Shown piece after piece: positions 44,904 through 54,500 of a stretch of DNA of 64,000 nt. Source of the DNA: Streptomyces zhihengii (GTDB lineage Bacteria > Actinomycetota > Actinomycetes > Streptomycetales > Streptomycetaceae); NCBI RefSeq assembly GCF_016919245.1, contig NZ_JAFEJA010000001.1, forward strand, positions 4,975,501 through 5,039,500. Direction: 5' to 3'. Position numbers and translations under genes: made by a program. The first letter of the stretch is position 1, and every line of letters begins with the position of its first letter. The notes beneath the pieces are model-generated. The model saw only the letters and a program-made list of their open reading frames with translations, searched no databases and was not told where the DNA came from.

Positions 44904-45995
44904 TTGAACCAGGCCCCAGAAGCCATTCTCCTGGTCGGAGGCAAGGGCACCCGGCTGCGTCCGCTCACCGTCCGCACACCCAAGCCGATGGTGCCGGCAG
45001 CCGGTGTCCCCTTCCTCACCCACCAGCTGGCGCGGGCCCGGGCGGCCGGCGTCGAGCACATCGTGCTCGCCACCTCCTACCTGGCCGAGGTCTTCGAGCC
45101 GTACTTCGGCGACGGCTCCGACCTCGGCCTGCACATCGAGTACGTCACCGAACGCGAACCGCTGGGCACCGGCGGCGCGATACGCAACGTCGCCTCGCGC
45201 CTGCGCTCCGGCCCCGACGACCCGGTGCTCGTCTTCAACGGCGACATCCTCACCGGCCTCGACATCCCGGCCCTCGTGGAGACCCACCGCTCCTGCGACG
45301 CGGACGTCTCCCTGCACCTCACCCGCGTCGACGACCCACGCGCCTTCGGCCTCGTGCCGACCGACGGCACGGGACGTGTCACGGCCTTCCTGGAGAAGCC
45401 GCAGACCCCCGAGGAGATCGTCACCGACCAGATCAACGCCGGCGCCTACGTCTTCCGGCGCTCCGTGATCGACGCCATCCCCACCGGCCGGCCGGTCTCC
45501 GTCGAGCGCGAGACCTTCCCCGGGCTGCTGAGCGACGGCGCCCACCTCCAGGGCATGGTCGACTCCACCTACTGGCTGGACCTCGGCACCCCGCACGCCT
45601 TCGTCCGCGGCTCCGCCGACCTGGTGCTCGGCCTCGCGCCCTCGCCCGCCGTGCCGGGCCGCCGCGGCGACCGGCTGGTGCTCCCCACCGCGCGCGTCGC
45701 TCCCGGCGCCAAGCTCACCGGCGGCACCGTCGTCGCCGAGGGAGCGGTCGTGGCGGAGGACGCCCGCATCGACGGCAGCGCCGTCCTCGCGGGCGCGGTC
45801 GTGGAGGCCGGAGCGGTGATCTTCGGCTCGCTCGTCGGCGAGGGCGCCCGCATCGGCGCCCGTACGGTGCTCTCCGGCGTGGTCGTCGGCGACGGCGCCG
45901 TCGTCGGGGCGGACAACGAGCTCAGGGACGGCGCGCGGGTGTGGTGCGACGCGGTGCTCCCCGCGGGTGCCGTCCGCTTCTCGTCCGACCAGTAG
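44904..45995 (+). CDS. Sugar-nucleotidyltransferase, mannose-1-phosphate guanylyltransferase type
   Basis: 363 residues, TTG start with AGGAAG about 12 bp upstream. N-terminal nucleotidyltransferase domain: ILLVGGKGTRLRPLTVRTPK (nucleotide loop), TGGAIRNVAS, VFNGDILTGLD (metal Asp), FLEKPQTPEE. The last 110 residues are a left-handed beta-helix of hexapeptide repeats (GAVVAEDARIDGSAVLAGAV). This two-domain plan is that of GDP-mannose pyrophosphorylase and relatives. With manA and manB in the same window it plausibly makes GDP-mannose, but glucose-1-P thymidylyl- or uridylyl-transferase activity cannot be excluded. Confidence 0.88.
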   Translation: MNQAPEAILLVGGKGTRLRPLTVRTPKPMVPAAGVPFLTHQLARARAAGVEHIVLATSYLAEVFEPYFGDGSDLGLHIEYVTEREPLGTGGAIRNVASRLRSGPDDPVLVFNGDILTGLDIPALVETHRSCDADVSLHLTRVDDPRAFGLVPTDGTGRVTAFLEKPQTPEEIVTDQINAGAYVFRRSVIDAIPTGRPVSVERETFPGLLSDGAHLQGMVDSTYWLDLGTPHAFVRGSADLVLGLAPSPAVPGRRGDRLVLPTARVAPGAKLTGGTVVAEGAVVAEDARIDGSAVLAGAVVEAGAVIFGSLVGEGARIGARTVLSGVVVGDGAVVGADNELRDGARVWCDAVLPAGAVRFSSDQ

Positions 45996-46017
45996 CCCGC
46001 CCAGTAGCCTGAGGCGC

Positions 46018-47013
46018 ATGGCAGGGCGTTTCGAACCGGGCGTCCGCCGCGCGAGCGTGCGCGGCGGCGACACCCGCGTACCCGCGGGGGTCCCCCGCCA
46101 GGCGACCGCCCCGCGCACCAGGAGCTGGACGCCGCCGTGGCCCCTGGACCTCGGTCTGGTCCTCGGGCCGCTGCGGCGGGGCCCCGCCGACCCCACGTTC
46201 CGAACGACACCGGACGGCTCGGTGTGGCGGGCCACCCGTACCCCCGAGGGCCCCGGCACCCTGCGGGTCGCCCTGCGCGGCGGCACGGTCGAGGCCGAGG
46301 CGTGGGGGGACGGCGCGGTCTGGCTGCTCGACGGGCTGCCGGAGCTGCTCGGCGCGTCCGACGACCCGGACGCCTTCACCCCCCGCCACCGGCTGGTCGC
46401 CGCCTCCCGGCACCGCCGCCCGGGTCTGCGGCTGCTGCGCACCGGGCTGGTGCTGGAGTCCCTGATCCCCTCGATCCTCGAACAGAAGATCACCACCGAC
46501 GAGGCGTACCGCGCCTGGCGGCTCCTCGTCCGCACCTTCGGCGAGCCCGCGCCAGGCCCCGAGACCCGGCTCCATGTGATGCCGGACCCGCGCGGCTGGG
46601 CCCTGATCCCCTCGTGGGAGTGGCACCGGGCCGGGGTGGACGACAAGCGCGCGTCGACGATCCTGCGCGCCGTGCGGGCGGCGCGGCGGCTGGAGGAGGC
46701 CGCCGCGATGCCCGCCCCCGAGGCCATGGCCCGGCTGGAGCTGATCCCCGGCATCGGCCCCTGGACCTCGGCCGAGACCGTCCAGCGCAGCAACGGCGCG
46801 GCGGACGCCGTGACCGTCGGGGACCTGCATCTGCCCCGCATCGTCGGCTACGCCCTCGCGGGCGACCGGGACGCGGACGACGCGGCGATGCTGGAGCTGC
46901 TGGCCCCGTACGAGGGGCAGCGCCACCGGGCGGCCCGGCTGATCCTCCTCTCGGGCCGCACCCCGCCCCGCCGCGAGCCCAAGATGCGCCGCGTCGACAT
47001 CGCCCGCTGGTGA
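46018..47013 (+). CDS. DNA-3-methyladenine glycosylase-like, HhH-GPD superfamily
   Basis: 331 residues from the ATG at 46018. An N-terminal AlkA-like region (residues 30-110) is followed by the helix-hairpin-helix base-excision domain: LIPSILEQKITTDEAYRAWR, then LELIPGIGPWTSAETVQRS (hairpin with GIGPWT), and VTVGDLHLPRIVGY, in which the aspartate is the expected catalytic residue. It removes alkylated bases from DNA. It lies 22 bp after the nucleotidyltransferase gene on the same strand and may be cotranscribed. Confidence 0.87.
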   Translation: MAGRFEPGVRRASVRGGDTRVPAGVPRQATAPRTRSWTPPWPLDLGLVLGPLRRGPADPTFRTTPDGSVWRATRTPEGPGTLRVALRGGTVEAEAWGDGAVWLLDGLPELLGASDDPDAFTPRHRLVAASRHRRPGLRLLRTGLVLESLIPSILEQKITTDEAYRAWRLLVRTFGEPAPGPETRLHVMPDPRGWALIPSWEWHRAGVDDKRASTILRAVRAARRLEEAAAMPAPEAMARLELIPGIGPWTSAETVQRSNGAADAVTVGDLHLPRIVGYALAGDRDADDAAMLELLAPYEGQRHRAARLILLSGRTPPRREPKMRRVDIARW

Positions 47014-47129
47014 CCTGACGGCCCCGCGGGCCGGTACGGCCGGGGACCGCGCGGCGCCGCCGCACCCGAGTTCCGCGTCGGGGCACCGCCGGCCGGGAAC
47101 CTCCGCCGCGCCGGGCCGCGTCTCCACGG

Positions 47130-47301
47130 CCCGAGCGCCGCCCGAGCGCCGCCCGAGCGCCGGCCCGAGCGCCGGCCCGAGCGCCGGCCCGAGCGCCGGC
47201 CCGAGCGCCGGCCTGGGCGGCCTGAGCCGCCCGGGCGCCGGTCCGAGCCGGCCCGAGCGCCGGTCCGAGGCGGTCCGAGCCGCCCGGGCGGCCTGAGCCG
47301 C
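47130..47301. repeat. Short GC-only tandem array in the 397-bp spacer
   Basis: The spacer 47014-47410 between convergent genes contains about five consecutive 12-bp units GCGCCGGCCCGA, preceded by 11-bp CCGAGCGCCGC units and followed by diverged copies (GGTCCGAG, GGCCTGAGCC). No gene seen. The array can form many alternative hairpins and may serve as the terminator region. Confidence 0.75.
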
Positions 47302-47410
47302 CCAGGGCGCCTCCGGCGCGGCGAGGCACCCCCGCCGCCGGAGGCCGCCCCGGGCCCGGTGCACCCTCCGGCGGGCCGCCCGAGCGGATCTCCCCGCGGC
47401 GCGCGATGCC

Positions 47411-48751
47411 TCAGCGGACCTCGACGAAGGACTCCGCGGCCCGTCCCGCGCGGGGCGGCGGGACGGACGCGGGGTGGCCGATGGCGACCGCGCCCATCGG
47501 GTCCCAGTCGGCGGGGAGCGACAGCACCTCGCGCACCACGTCCCGGCAGAACATCGTCGAGGACACCCAGGCCGACCCCAGCCGCTCGCCCGCCAGGGCG
47601 ACCAGGAAGTTCTGCACGCCCGCGCCGGTGGCGACCACGAACATCTCGCGTTCGGCGGCGTCGCGCCGCTCGTCGCCGTAGGTGTGGGCGCCGTCCGCGA
47701 CCAGGCAGGGCACCGCCAGGTACGGCGCGTTGCGCAGCACGTCCCCGCGCCGCACCCGCTTGGCGATCGACTCCTCGGACTTCCCGTCGCGCCGCAGGTC
47801 CGCGATCCACGCGTCGCGCATGGCGTCCAGCAGCCGCAGCCGGGAGGACGCCGACTCCAGCAGCACGAAGCGCCACGGCGTCGTGTGGTGCGGCGCCGGG
47901 GCCGTGACCGCCGCAGCGACCGCGCGGCGCACCGCGCCGCCGTCGACCGGCTCGTCGGTGAACTCGCGCACCGTGCGCCGCTGCGTCACGGCTTCGCGGA
48001 CCGCCTCCGAGGTGCCGAGCCGGAACATGTCGTCCCGGGAGTCGCGCACCAGCGCCCGCGCTCCCGCCGCGCGCTCCGTGGCGGGGGCTTCGTCGTCGGT
48101 GTCGGTGGTGGGCTCGTCGGTCACCAGACGCGCCAGACCGCGCACCACCGCGACCGGCAGCCCGGCGGCCTTGCCCTTCACCAGGTCGCCCGCCGCGGCG
48201 AGTTCGTCGGCGAGGGCGACCACGGTGGCGCTGAGGGGGTTGCCGTGCGCGTCGGTCCCGCCGCGCAGATCGTCCAGCACGCGGACGCCCGCCGCACCGA
48301 TGGCGACGTCGGTGAGCCCGGCACGCCAGGGCCTGCCGAAGGTGTCGGTGACCACGACGCCGACCCGGACACCGAGCGCCTCGCGCAGCCCCCGCCGGAT
48401 CGCGCGGGCCGAGGCGTCCGGGTCCTCGGGGAGCAACAGCACGGTGCCGGCCGGGGTGTTGGAGGCGTCGACACCGGCGGCGGCCATGACGAGGCCCTGC
48501 CGGTTCTCCACGATCCGCAGGGTGCCGCGGCGCGCGACGACCCGGACGGTCTCCGCGTCGATGGCCGCCTCCCGGTCCGCCGCCTCGACGACCCGGCCCT
48601 CCGCCTTGCTGACGATCTTCGAGGTGACGAGCAGGATGTCGCCGTCGGCCAGCTCCGGCACCGCGGCGGCGATCAGCTTGGCCGGATCGTCACCGGGGCG
48701 GACCTCGCCGATGCCCGGCGGCGCCCACACGGTGAGCGAGGGCGCGCTCAC
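47411..48751 (-). CDS. fbiB: FbiB: F420 gamma-glutamyl ligase fused to an FMN reductase domain
   Basis: 446 residues, GTG start. The N-terminal about 245 residues are the CofE-type coenzyme F420-0:L-glutamate ligase ([52 protein letters not shown]). The C-terminal about 200 residues are a nitroreductase-like FMN domain ([50 protein letters not shown]). In actinobacteria (recall) this domain reduces dehydro-F420-0 before glutamylation. The start overlaps the fbiA stop by GTGA (48748-48751), so the pair is coupled. Confidence 0.95.
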   Translation of the reverse strand: MSAPSLTVWAPPGIGEVRPGDDPAKLIAAAVPELADGDILLVTSKIVSKAEGRVVEAADREAAIDAETVRVVARRGTLRIVENRQGLVMAAAGVDASNTPAGTVLLLPEDPDASARAIRRGLREALGVRVGVVVTDTFGRPWRAGLTDVAIGAAGVRVLDDLRGGTDAHGNPLSATVVALADELAAAGDLVKGKAAGLPVAVVRGLARLVTDEPTTDTDDEAPATERAAGARALVRDSRDDMFRLGTSEAVREAVTQRRTVREFTDEPVDGGAVRRAVAAAVTAPAPHHTTPWRFVLLESASSRLRLLDAMRDAWIADLRRDGKSEESIAKRVRRGDVLRNAPYLAVPCLVADGAHTYGDERRDAAEREMFVVATGAGVQNFLVALAGERLGSAWVSSTMFCRDVVREVLSLPADWDPMGAVAIGHPASVPPPRAGRAAESFVEVR

Positions 48752-49704
48752 GCCCGGACCTCCTCGGCCAGTGCCAGCGCGGCACGGGCCATCTCGGCGG
48801 TCGCGTCGGTGTCGGTCATCATCAGCGGCACCGCACGGCAGCGGATGCCCGCCGCCTCGACCTCGTCCACCACCGAGGCGTCCACGGAGTCGACCAGCCA
48901 GCCGTCGAGCAGCCCGGAGCCGTAGTGGCGGGCGACCGCGGACGCGGTGGCCTCGACGCCCACCGCCGCGAGCACCTTGTCGGCCATGCCCCGCACGGGA
49001 GCGCCGCCGACGATGGGCGAGAGGCCCACGACCGGCACGCCCGCCTCGGCGATCGCCTCGCGGATGCCGGGCACGGACAGGATCGTGCCGACGCTGACGA
49101 CGGGGTTGGACGGCGGGAAGAGGATGACGTCGGCCGCGGCGATCGCCTCCAGCACGCCCGGCCCCGGCTTCGCCTGCTCCGCGCCCACCGGCACCACGGC
49201 CTCGGCGTCCACCGAGGCGCGCAGCCGGACCCAGTACTCCTGGAAGTGGACGACCCGGCGCTCGCCGTCGAGGGTGACGGCGACATGCGTCTCGACCCGG
49301 TCGTCGGACATGGGCAGCAGCCGCACGCCGGGCTTCCACCGGGCGCACAGCGCCTCGGTGACCGCGCTCAGCGGGTAGCCCGCGGCGAGCATCTGGGTGC
49401 GGACGATATGGGTCGCGAAGTCGCGGTCGCCGAGGCCGAACCACTCGGGCCCCACGCCGTAGGCGGCGAGTTCGCCCTTGACCCGGAAGCTCTCGTCCTC
49501 GCGGCCCCAGCCCTGTTCCTCGTCGATGCCACCGCCGAGGGTGTACATCACGGTGTCGAGGTCGGGGCAGACCTTCAGCCCGAACAGATGGATGTCGTCA
49601 CCGGTGTTGCCGATCACCGTGACGTCCGCCCCGGGAGCCGCCTGCTTCAGGCCGCGAAGGAAACGGGCGCCGCCGATACCGCCGGCCAGAACCACAATGC
49701 GCAT
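48748..49704 (-). CDS. fbiA: FbiA: phospho-lactyl/enolpyruvyl transferase of F420 synthesis
   Basis: 318 residues from the ATG at 49704; a GTG two codons upstream (49710) is equally possible. CofD family: [54 protein letters not shown] and [16 protein letters not shown] are family signatures. It transfers the phospho-enolpyruvyl (or lactyl) group of a GDP-linked donor to the deazaflavin FO, giving (dehydro-)F420-0. Neither start has a ribosome site, hinting at a leaderless mRNA. Followed directly by fbiB. Confidence 0.94.
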   Translation of the reverse strand: MRIVVLAGGIGGARFLRGLKQAAPGADVTVIGNTGDDIHLFGLKVCPDLDTVMYTLGGGIDEEQGWGREDESFRVKGELAAYGVGPEWFGLGDRDFATHIVRTQMLAAGYPLSAVTEALCARWKPGVRLLPMSDDRVETHVAVTLDGERRVVHFQEYWVRLRASVDAEAVVPVGAEQAKPGPGVLEAIAAADVILFPPSNPVVSVGTILSVPGIREAIAEAGVPVVGLSPIVGGAPVRGMADKVLAAVGVEATASAVARHYGSGLLDGWLVDSVDASVVDEVEAAGIRCRAVPLMMTDTDATAEMARAALALAEEVRA

Positions 49705-49790
49705 GCACACAGTGTCGCAGGCCGGTCACGGCCGCGGACCGGGTGGTGGCCGGGACCGGCCGCCGCCGGGGGTGCGCACCGGCTGCCGGG

Positions 49791-50285
49791 TCAGACGACG
49801 GCCGGTTCCGCGGTGCAGTGCGCCGCCGTGTGCATCGGCATCTGCGTCAGGCCCGGGTAGTAGACGTGGAGGCTGACGGCGCCGTCGAGGGAGTCGTTGA
49901 CCACCTCGTGGGTGTAGCCGGGCGCGAAGACCCGCTGGGCCCCCTCCCGCAGCGTCCGCTCGCCGTGCGGCGTGCGCTCGGTCAGCTCGCCGGCGAGGAC
50001 GGTGAGCACCCCGGAGGAGTCGCCGTGCCCGTGCAGACCGCTGCCCTGGCCGGGCACCCAGCTCAGCAGCCAGACCTCGTAGCCGGGGCCGGTGTGGAGC
50101 CGGTGGTACCACCGGGAGGTCGCGTCGTACTCGACGAGGTGCTCCCAGCGCGCCCGGTCGGCGGCGACGGAGCGGGCGAGCCCGGCGAACTCGGCCACGG
50201 TGGCCGGGTGCTCGCGGGCGGGCTGGAGCAGGTGCTGGACGGCGAGGATGTCGCCGGCGATCTGGAGGTCGCTGTCGCTGTTCAT
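49791..50285 (-). CDS. Cysteine dioxygenase family protein
   Basis: 164 residues, cupin fold. The iron-binding histidines are in GLHGHGDSSG (HxH) and GYTHEVVND, with the family's RWYHRLHTGPGYEVWLLSW ahead and the tyrosines of LHVYYPGLTQM behind. Cysteine dioxygenase oxidises L-cysteine to cysteine sulfinate. Bacterial relatives also act on 3-mercaptopropionate; the arginine RWYHRL favours thiol carboxylates but does not settle which. The ATG at 50285 follows a GAGGACCCC stretch. It is next to whiB (divergent) and fbiA (same strand, 86 bp downstream). Confidence 0.9.
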   Translation of the reverse strand: MNSDSDLQIAGDILAVQHLLQPAREHPATVAEFAGLARSVAADRARWEHLVEYDATSRWYHRLHTGPGYEVWLLSWVPGQGSGLHGHGDSSGVLTVLAGELTERTPHGERTLREGAQRVFAPGYTHEVVNDSLDGAVSLHVYYPGLTQMPMHTAAHCTAEPAVV

Positions 50286-50968
50286 GGTGCGGGGGTCCTC
50301 GGCAGAAAGTGCTGGGTGCCGCTCGGGATGTCGGCAGACGGCCATGCGAGAGAAATCGGCAGACGGCGGTGCGAGAGGGCGTCAGTGCCCGGGTGCGGAG
50401 AGGCGGCCGGAGCGCGGGGGCGTCAACAGCCGGAACAGCAACAGCAACAGCGCGCCTGGACAGCGCCGCGGTACCCGCGGTGGCGGGTCGCGAGGTGCGC
50501 TGAGGTCGCTGGCATGGGACCAAAGGTGACGGGTCCGCTCATCGGCTGTCAACTCGATGGGCGATGTGGCGGCAATGTTTCACCCCTTTCGGTACCAGGC
50601 TCTGGAGAAAGGTTTGTGCAGCCCTCGACGAGGACAAACGCGCCAGCAGCCGGGTCCCTGGACGCGGTTGGTGCCGGGTGGCCCCGCTGTGATCCGTATC
50701 GCTTCGACGACTCGATCGCGACAGGATCACCGGGTGTGACGTCTCCCTCCCCGGAAGGGACTTCCTGCCGGGCCGTGGGCATGTGTCAGGTTTTTGGTGA
50801 TTTGAACACTTTCCGCATAGCCTTGGTTCCGGAGAGTGAATACCGGGGCCAGTAGCAGATCGTGGCTTGACTCGCTCGGAGCCACACACTTGTAATTTCA
50901 CTCGTGTCGTTCGGCCGAAAACGATCGCGGCAACATCACGGGGACGCATAGACAGACGAGGGGCGCAC
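50286..50968. other. 683-bp non-coding region upstream of whiB
   Basis: Divergent intergenic region. No frame with plausible codon use and start spans it, although a long plus-strand frame runs antisense to the cysteine dioxygenase gene. From about 50560 to 50960 the composition is distinctly less GC-rich than coding DNA. It should contain the whiB promoters, which in S. coelicolor (recall) are developmentally controlled, and perhaps a long leader. Confidence 0.65.
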
Positions 50969-51232
50969 ATGACCGAGCTGTTCCAGCAACTGCTGGTCGA
51001 GGACGCGGACGAGGAACTCGGCTGGCAGGAGCGCGCGTTGTGCGCCCAGACCGACCCCGAGTCCTTCTTCCCCGAGAAGGGCGGTTCCACCAGAGAGGCC
51101 AAAAAGGTCTGCCTGGCCTGTGAGGTGCGGTCCGAATGCCTGGAATACGCCCTCAACAACGACGAACGCTTCGGTATCTGGGGCGGACTGTCCGAGAGGG
51201 AGCGCCGCCGCCTCAAGAAGGCGGCGGTCTGA
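50969..51232 (+). CDS. whiB: WhiB, iron-sulfur sporulation regulator
   Basis: 87 residues, the size of S. coelicolor WhiB. Four cluster cysteines: ALCAQTDPESFF, then VCLACEVRSEC. The G[I/V]WGG turn (RFGIWGGLSERERRRLKKA) and basic tail are typical of the Wbl family. WhiB acts with WhiA to control sporulation septation in aerial hyphae. The ATG at 50969 follows GAGGGG; a longer in-frame start has no support. Neighbours (fbiA/fbiB, GT2, DUF5719, zincin, DUF3499, manB) match those of whiB (SCO3034) and of whiB2 in M. tuberculosis, both from memory. Confidence 0.96.
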   Translation: MTELFQQLLVEDADEELGWQERALCAQTDPESFFPEKGGSTREAKKVCLACEVRSECLEYALNNDERFGIWGGLSERERRRLKKAAV

Positions 51233-51310
51233 GCCCCCGCCGGCCGGCGGGGACCCCACGCCCGGGAGGCCGTACCACCGGCACCCGGCCGCCCCTGCGG
51301 CAACGGCCGC

Positions 51311-51369
51311 GACCGCGCCCGGGACCACGGCCGGGGCAGCGTTCGGGACCGCGCCCGGGACCACGGCCG
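51311..51369. repeat. 23-bp direct repeat downstream of whiB
   Basis: GACCGCGCCCGGGACCACGG plus three more shared bases (CCG), at 51311-51333 and 51347-51369, in the whiB to GT2 spacer. No coding potential seen. Confidence 0.65.
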
Positions 51370-51400
51370 CGGCAAAGAAGGACAACAGCGGACATAGCCC

Positions 51401-51441
51401 ACGGTCCGCCGCCTGAGCCTCGCGCACAGGCGGCGGACCGT
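51401..51441 (+). terminator. Hairpin terminator after whiB
   Basis: Perfect 15-bp arms ACGGTCCGCCGCCTG/CAGGCGGCGGACCGT with an 11-nt loop, about 170 bp after whiB and before the GT2 gene. Confidence 0.75.
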
Positions 51442-51528
51442 TCGTATGTCAGCCGTTAGTGTGGGCCCCCGTCCGTGACGCACCCCGCCCCTTCGGGGCG
51501 ACCCCCCGGCCGGAGGCCCCGTACCTCA

Positions 51529-54500
51529 ATGTCCGCCACCACAGCAGCGTTTGTCCCGGCACACGCGCCCGAGTTCCCGCGGCACGTCGTCACCGCCGTG
51601 CTCGTCTCCCACGACGGCGCGCGCTGGCTCCCCGACGCCCTCGCCGGGCTCCTCGGCCAGGAACGACCCGTGCAGAACGTGGTCGCCGCCGACACCGGCA
51701 GCGCCGACGCATCGGCCCAGCTGCTCACCGAGGCCCTCGGCCCCGACCGCGTCCTCCACCTCGCCCGCCGCACCGGCTTCGGCGCGGCCGTCGACGAGGC
51801 GGCCCGGACCGCCGGCGTCCTCACCCTCGACGACCTGCCGTACCTGAAGCGGCCGAGCGGCTGGGACCCGGCCACCCGGACCTGGCGGGACGACGCGTAC
51901 GACATGCCCGAGCTGCCGCACGGCGAACCCGTGCAGTGGCTGTGGCTCCTCCACGACGACTGCGCGCCCGAGCCCACCGCGCTCGCCGAGCTGCTGCGCG
52001 TCGCCGACTCCGACGCGTACGCCGCCGTCGTCGGCCCCAAGCTGCGCGGCTGGTACGACCGCAAGCAGCTCCTGGAGACCGGGGTCTCCATCGCCAACAG
52101 CGGCCGCCGCTGGACCGGCCTCGACCGGCGCGAGCAGGACCAGGGGCAGCACGACCAGGTCCGTTCCGTCCTGTCGGTCTCCTCCGCCGGCATGCTCATC
52201 CGGCGCGACGTGTACGAGGAGCTGGGCGGCTTCGACCGCCGGCTGCCCCTGATGCGCGACGACGTCGACCTCTGCTGGCGCGCGCACTCGGCGGGCCACC
52301 GGGTCCTCGTCGCCCCCGACGCCGTGCTGCGGCACGCCGAGGCCGCCGCCCGCGAGCGGCGCACCGTCGACTGCGCGGGACGGTCGGTCGCCAGCCCGCA
52401 CCGCGTCGACAAGGCCGGCGCCGTCTACACCCTGCTCACCAACGTCCGCGGCGTCGCCCTGCCCTGGGTCCTGCTGCGGCTGGCCGTCGGCACCGTGCTG
52501 CGCACCCTCGCCTACCTGGTCGGCAAGGTGCCCGGCCAGGCCGTGGACGAGGTCATGGGCCTGTTCGGCGTGCTGCTGCGGCCCGAACGGATCCTCGCCG
52601 GGCGCCGCAGGCGCTCCCGCAGGGCCGTCGAGGCGAGCGAGCTGCGCCCCCTCTTCCCGCCGCCCGGCGCGACCGTGCGGGCCACCGTCGAGCAGGTCGT
52701 CTCCAACTTCGGCGGATCGGACTCCGACTCCGGCGGCTCCCGGCACGGCGCGGTCGAATCGGGCCCCGGCGGCGACGACGCCGACTTCCTGGAGATCGAG
52801 CAGTTCGCCCGGCTGAAGAAGATCGCCCGCAAGCCCGGGCCGCTGCTCTTCGCCGTCCTGCTCCTCGTCTCCCTGGTCGCCTGCCGCGGACTGTTCGGCG
52901 GCGGCGCGCTCTCCGGCGGCGCCCTGCTGCCCGCGCCCGCCGACGTGTCCGGCCTCTGGGCCCGCTACGCCGACAGCTGGCACCCGGTGGGCACCGGCGG
53001 CACCCAGACCGCCCCGCCCTACCTCGCCGTGCTCGCGGTGCTGTCCTGGCTCTTCCTCGGCTCCACCGGCCTCGCGCTCACCGTGCTGCTGGTCTGCTCG
53101 GTGCCGCTCGCCGGCCTCACCGCGTACTTCGCCTCCCGGCCCATCGTCGAGTCCCGGCTGCTGCGCGCCTGGGCGAGCGTCGCCTACGCCTTCCTCCCGG
53201 CAGCCACCGGCGCCCTCGCCACCGGCCGGCTGGGCACCGCCGTCCTCGCGATCGTGCTGCCGCTCATCGCCCGCGCCGCCGTCGCCGCGCACGGCCTGCG
53301 GGCCCGCGCCGGCACCCGCGGAAGCTGGCGCGCGACCTGGGCCTACGCCCTGCTGCTGACCTTCGCCATGGCCTTCACCCCCGTGGTGTGGCCGCTGGCG
53401 CTGATCACCGGCATCGCCGTCCTCGTGCTGCGCCGCGGCGACCTCACCGCCCACCTGCTGCGCTTCCTCGCGGTCGTCGGCACCCCGATGCTGGTGCTCG
53501 CGCCCTGGTCGCTGGAACTGCTGACCAGCCCCTCGGGCTTCCTGCGGGAGGCCGGTCTCGACCTCGGCGGCGGCTCGGCGGGCGCGCTCGACCTGCTCGG
53601 GATCAGCCCCGGCGGTCCCGGGGCGGCCGGCGGCCTGCTGATGCTCGGCATCGTGGCGGCGGCGCTCGGCGCCCTGCTGCGCGGCGAGCGCACCTTCGCC
53701 ATCCGCACCGCGTGGGCCGTGGCCCTGCTGGCGCTCGTGTTCGCCGTGCTCACCAACGGCTCGGGCTACGCCGGACCCGCCACGCTCGTCTACGGCATCG
53801 CCCTGCTGGCCGCCGCCGTGATCGGCGCCGAGGGCGGCCGCAGCCGCGTCGCCTCGCAGAGCTTCGGCTGGCGGCAGCCCGTCGCCGCCCTCGTCGCGCT
53901 CGCCGCGGGCCTCGCCCCGGTCGCCGCAGCGGCCGGGTGGATGCTCGACGGCGCGGCCGGCCCGCTGGGCCGCCGCGACCCCGTCCAGGTGCCCGCGTTC
54001 GTCGCGGAGGAGAGCGACACCCGCGACCAGCCCCGCACCCTGGTGCTCGGCGGCACCTCGGCCGCCACGGTCTCCTACACCCTCGTGCGCGGCTCCGGCG
54101 GACGCCTCGGCGACGCCGAGCTGGCCGAGGCCGCCGGCGGGGACCCGAGCCTGGACCGGGTCGTCGCCAACCTCGTCGCCGGCTCCGGCGCCGACCAGAC
54201 CAGCCAGCTCAGCGGCTACGCGATCCGCTACATCCTCGTCCGCGACGGAGTGCCCCGCGAGACCGGCCGGGTCCTCGACGCCACGCCCGGCCTCAGCCGC
54301 CTCAGCCAGCTCGACGGCAGCGCGCTGTGGCGGGTGGACCGGCAGGTCGCCCGCGCCACGATCGTCGACGGCACCGCGGACCCGCTGCCCGTCGCCTCCG
54401 ACACCGTCGGCGCCCGGGCGGACATCCCCAAGGGCGGCGCGGGCCGTGTCCTGCGCATCGCCGACCACGCCTCCGAGGGGTGGCAGGCCACCGTCGGCGG

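Noticed and set aside
49743..50855. 370-codon plus-strand frame across the cysteine dioxygenase and whiB upstream region
   Set aside because: Antisense to a clear cupin gene for its first half, then through AT-richer promoter DNA; no start signal.
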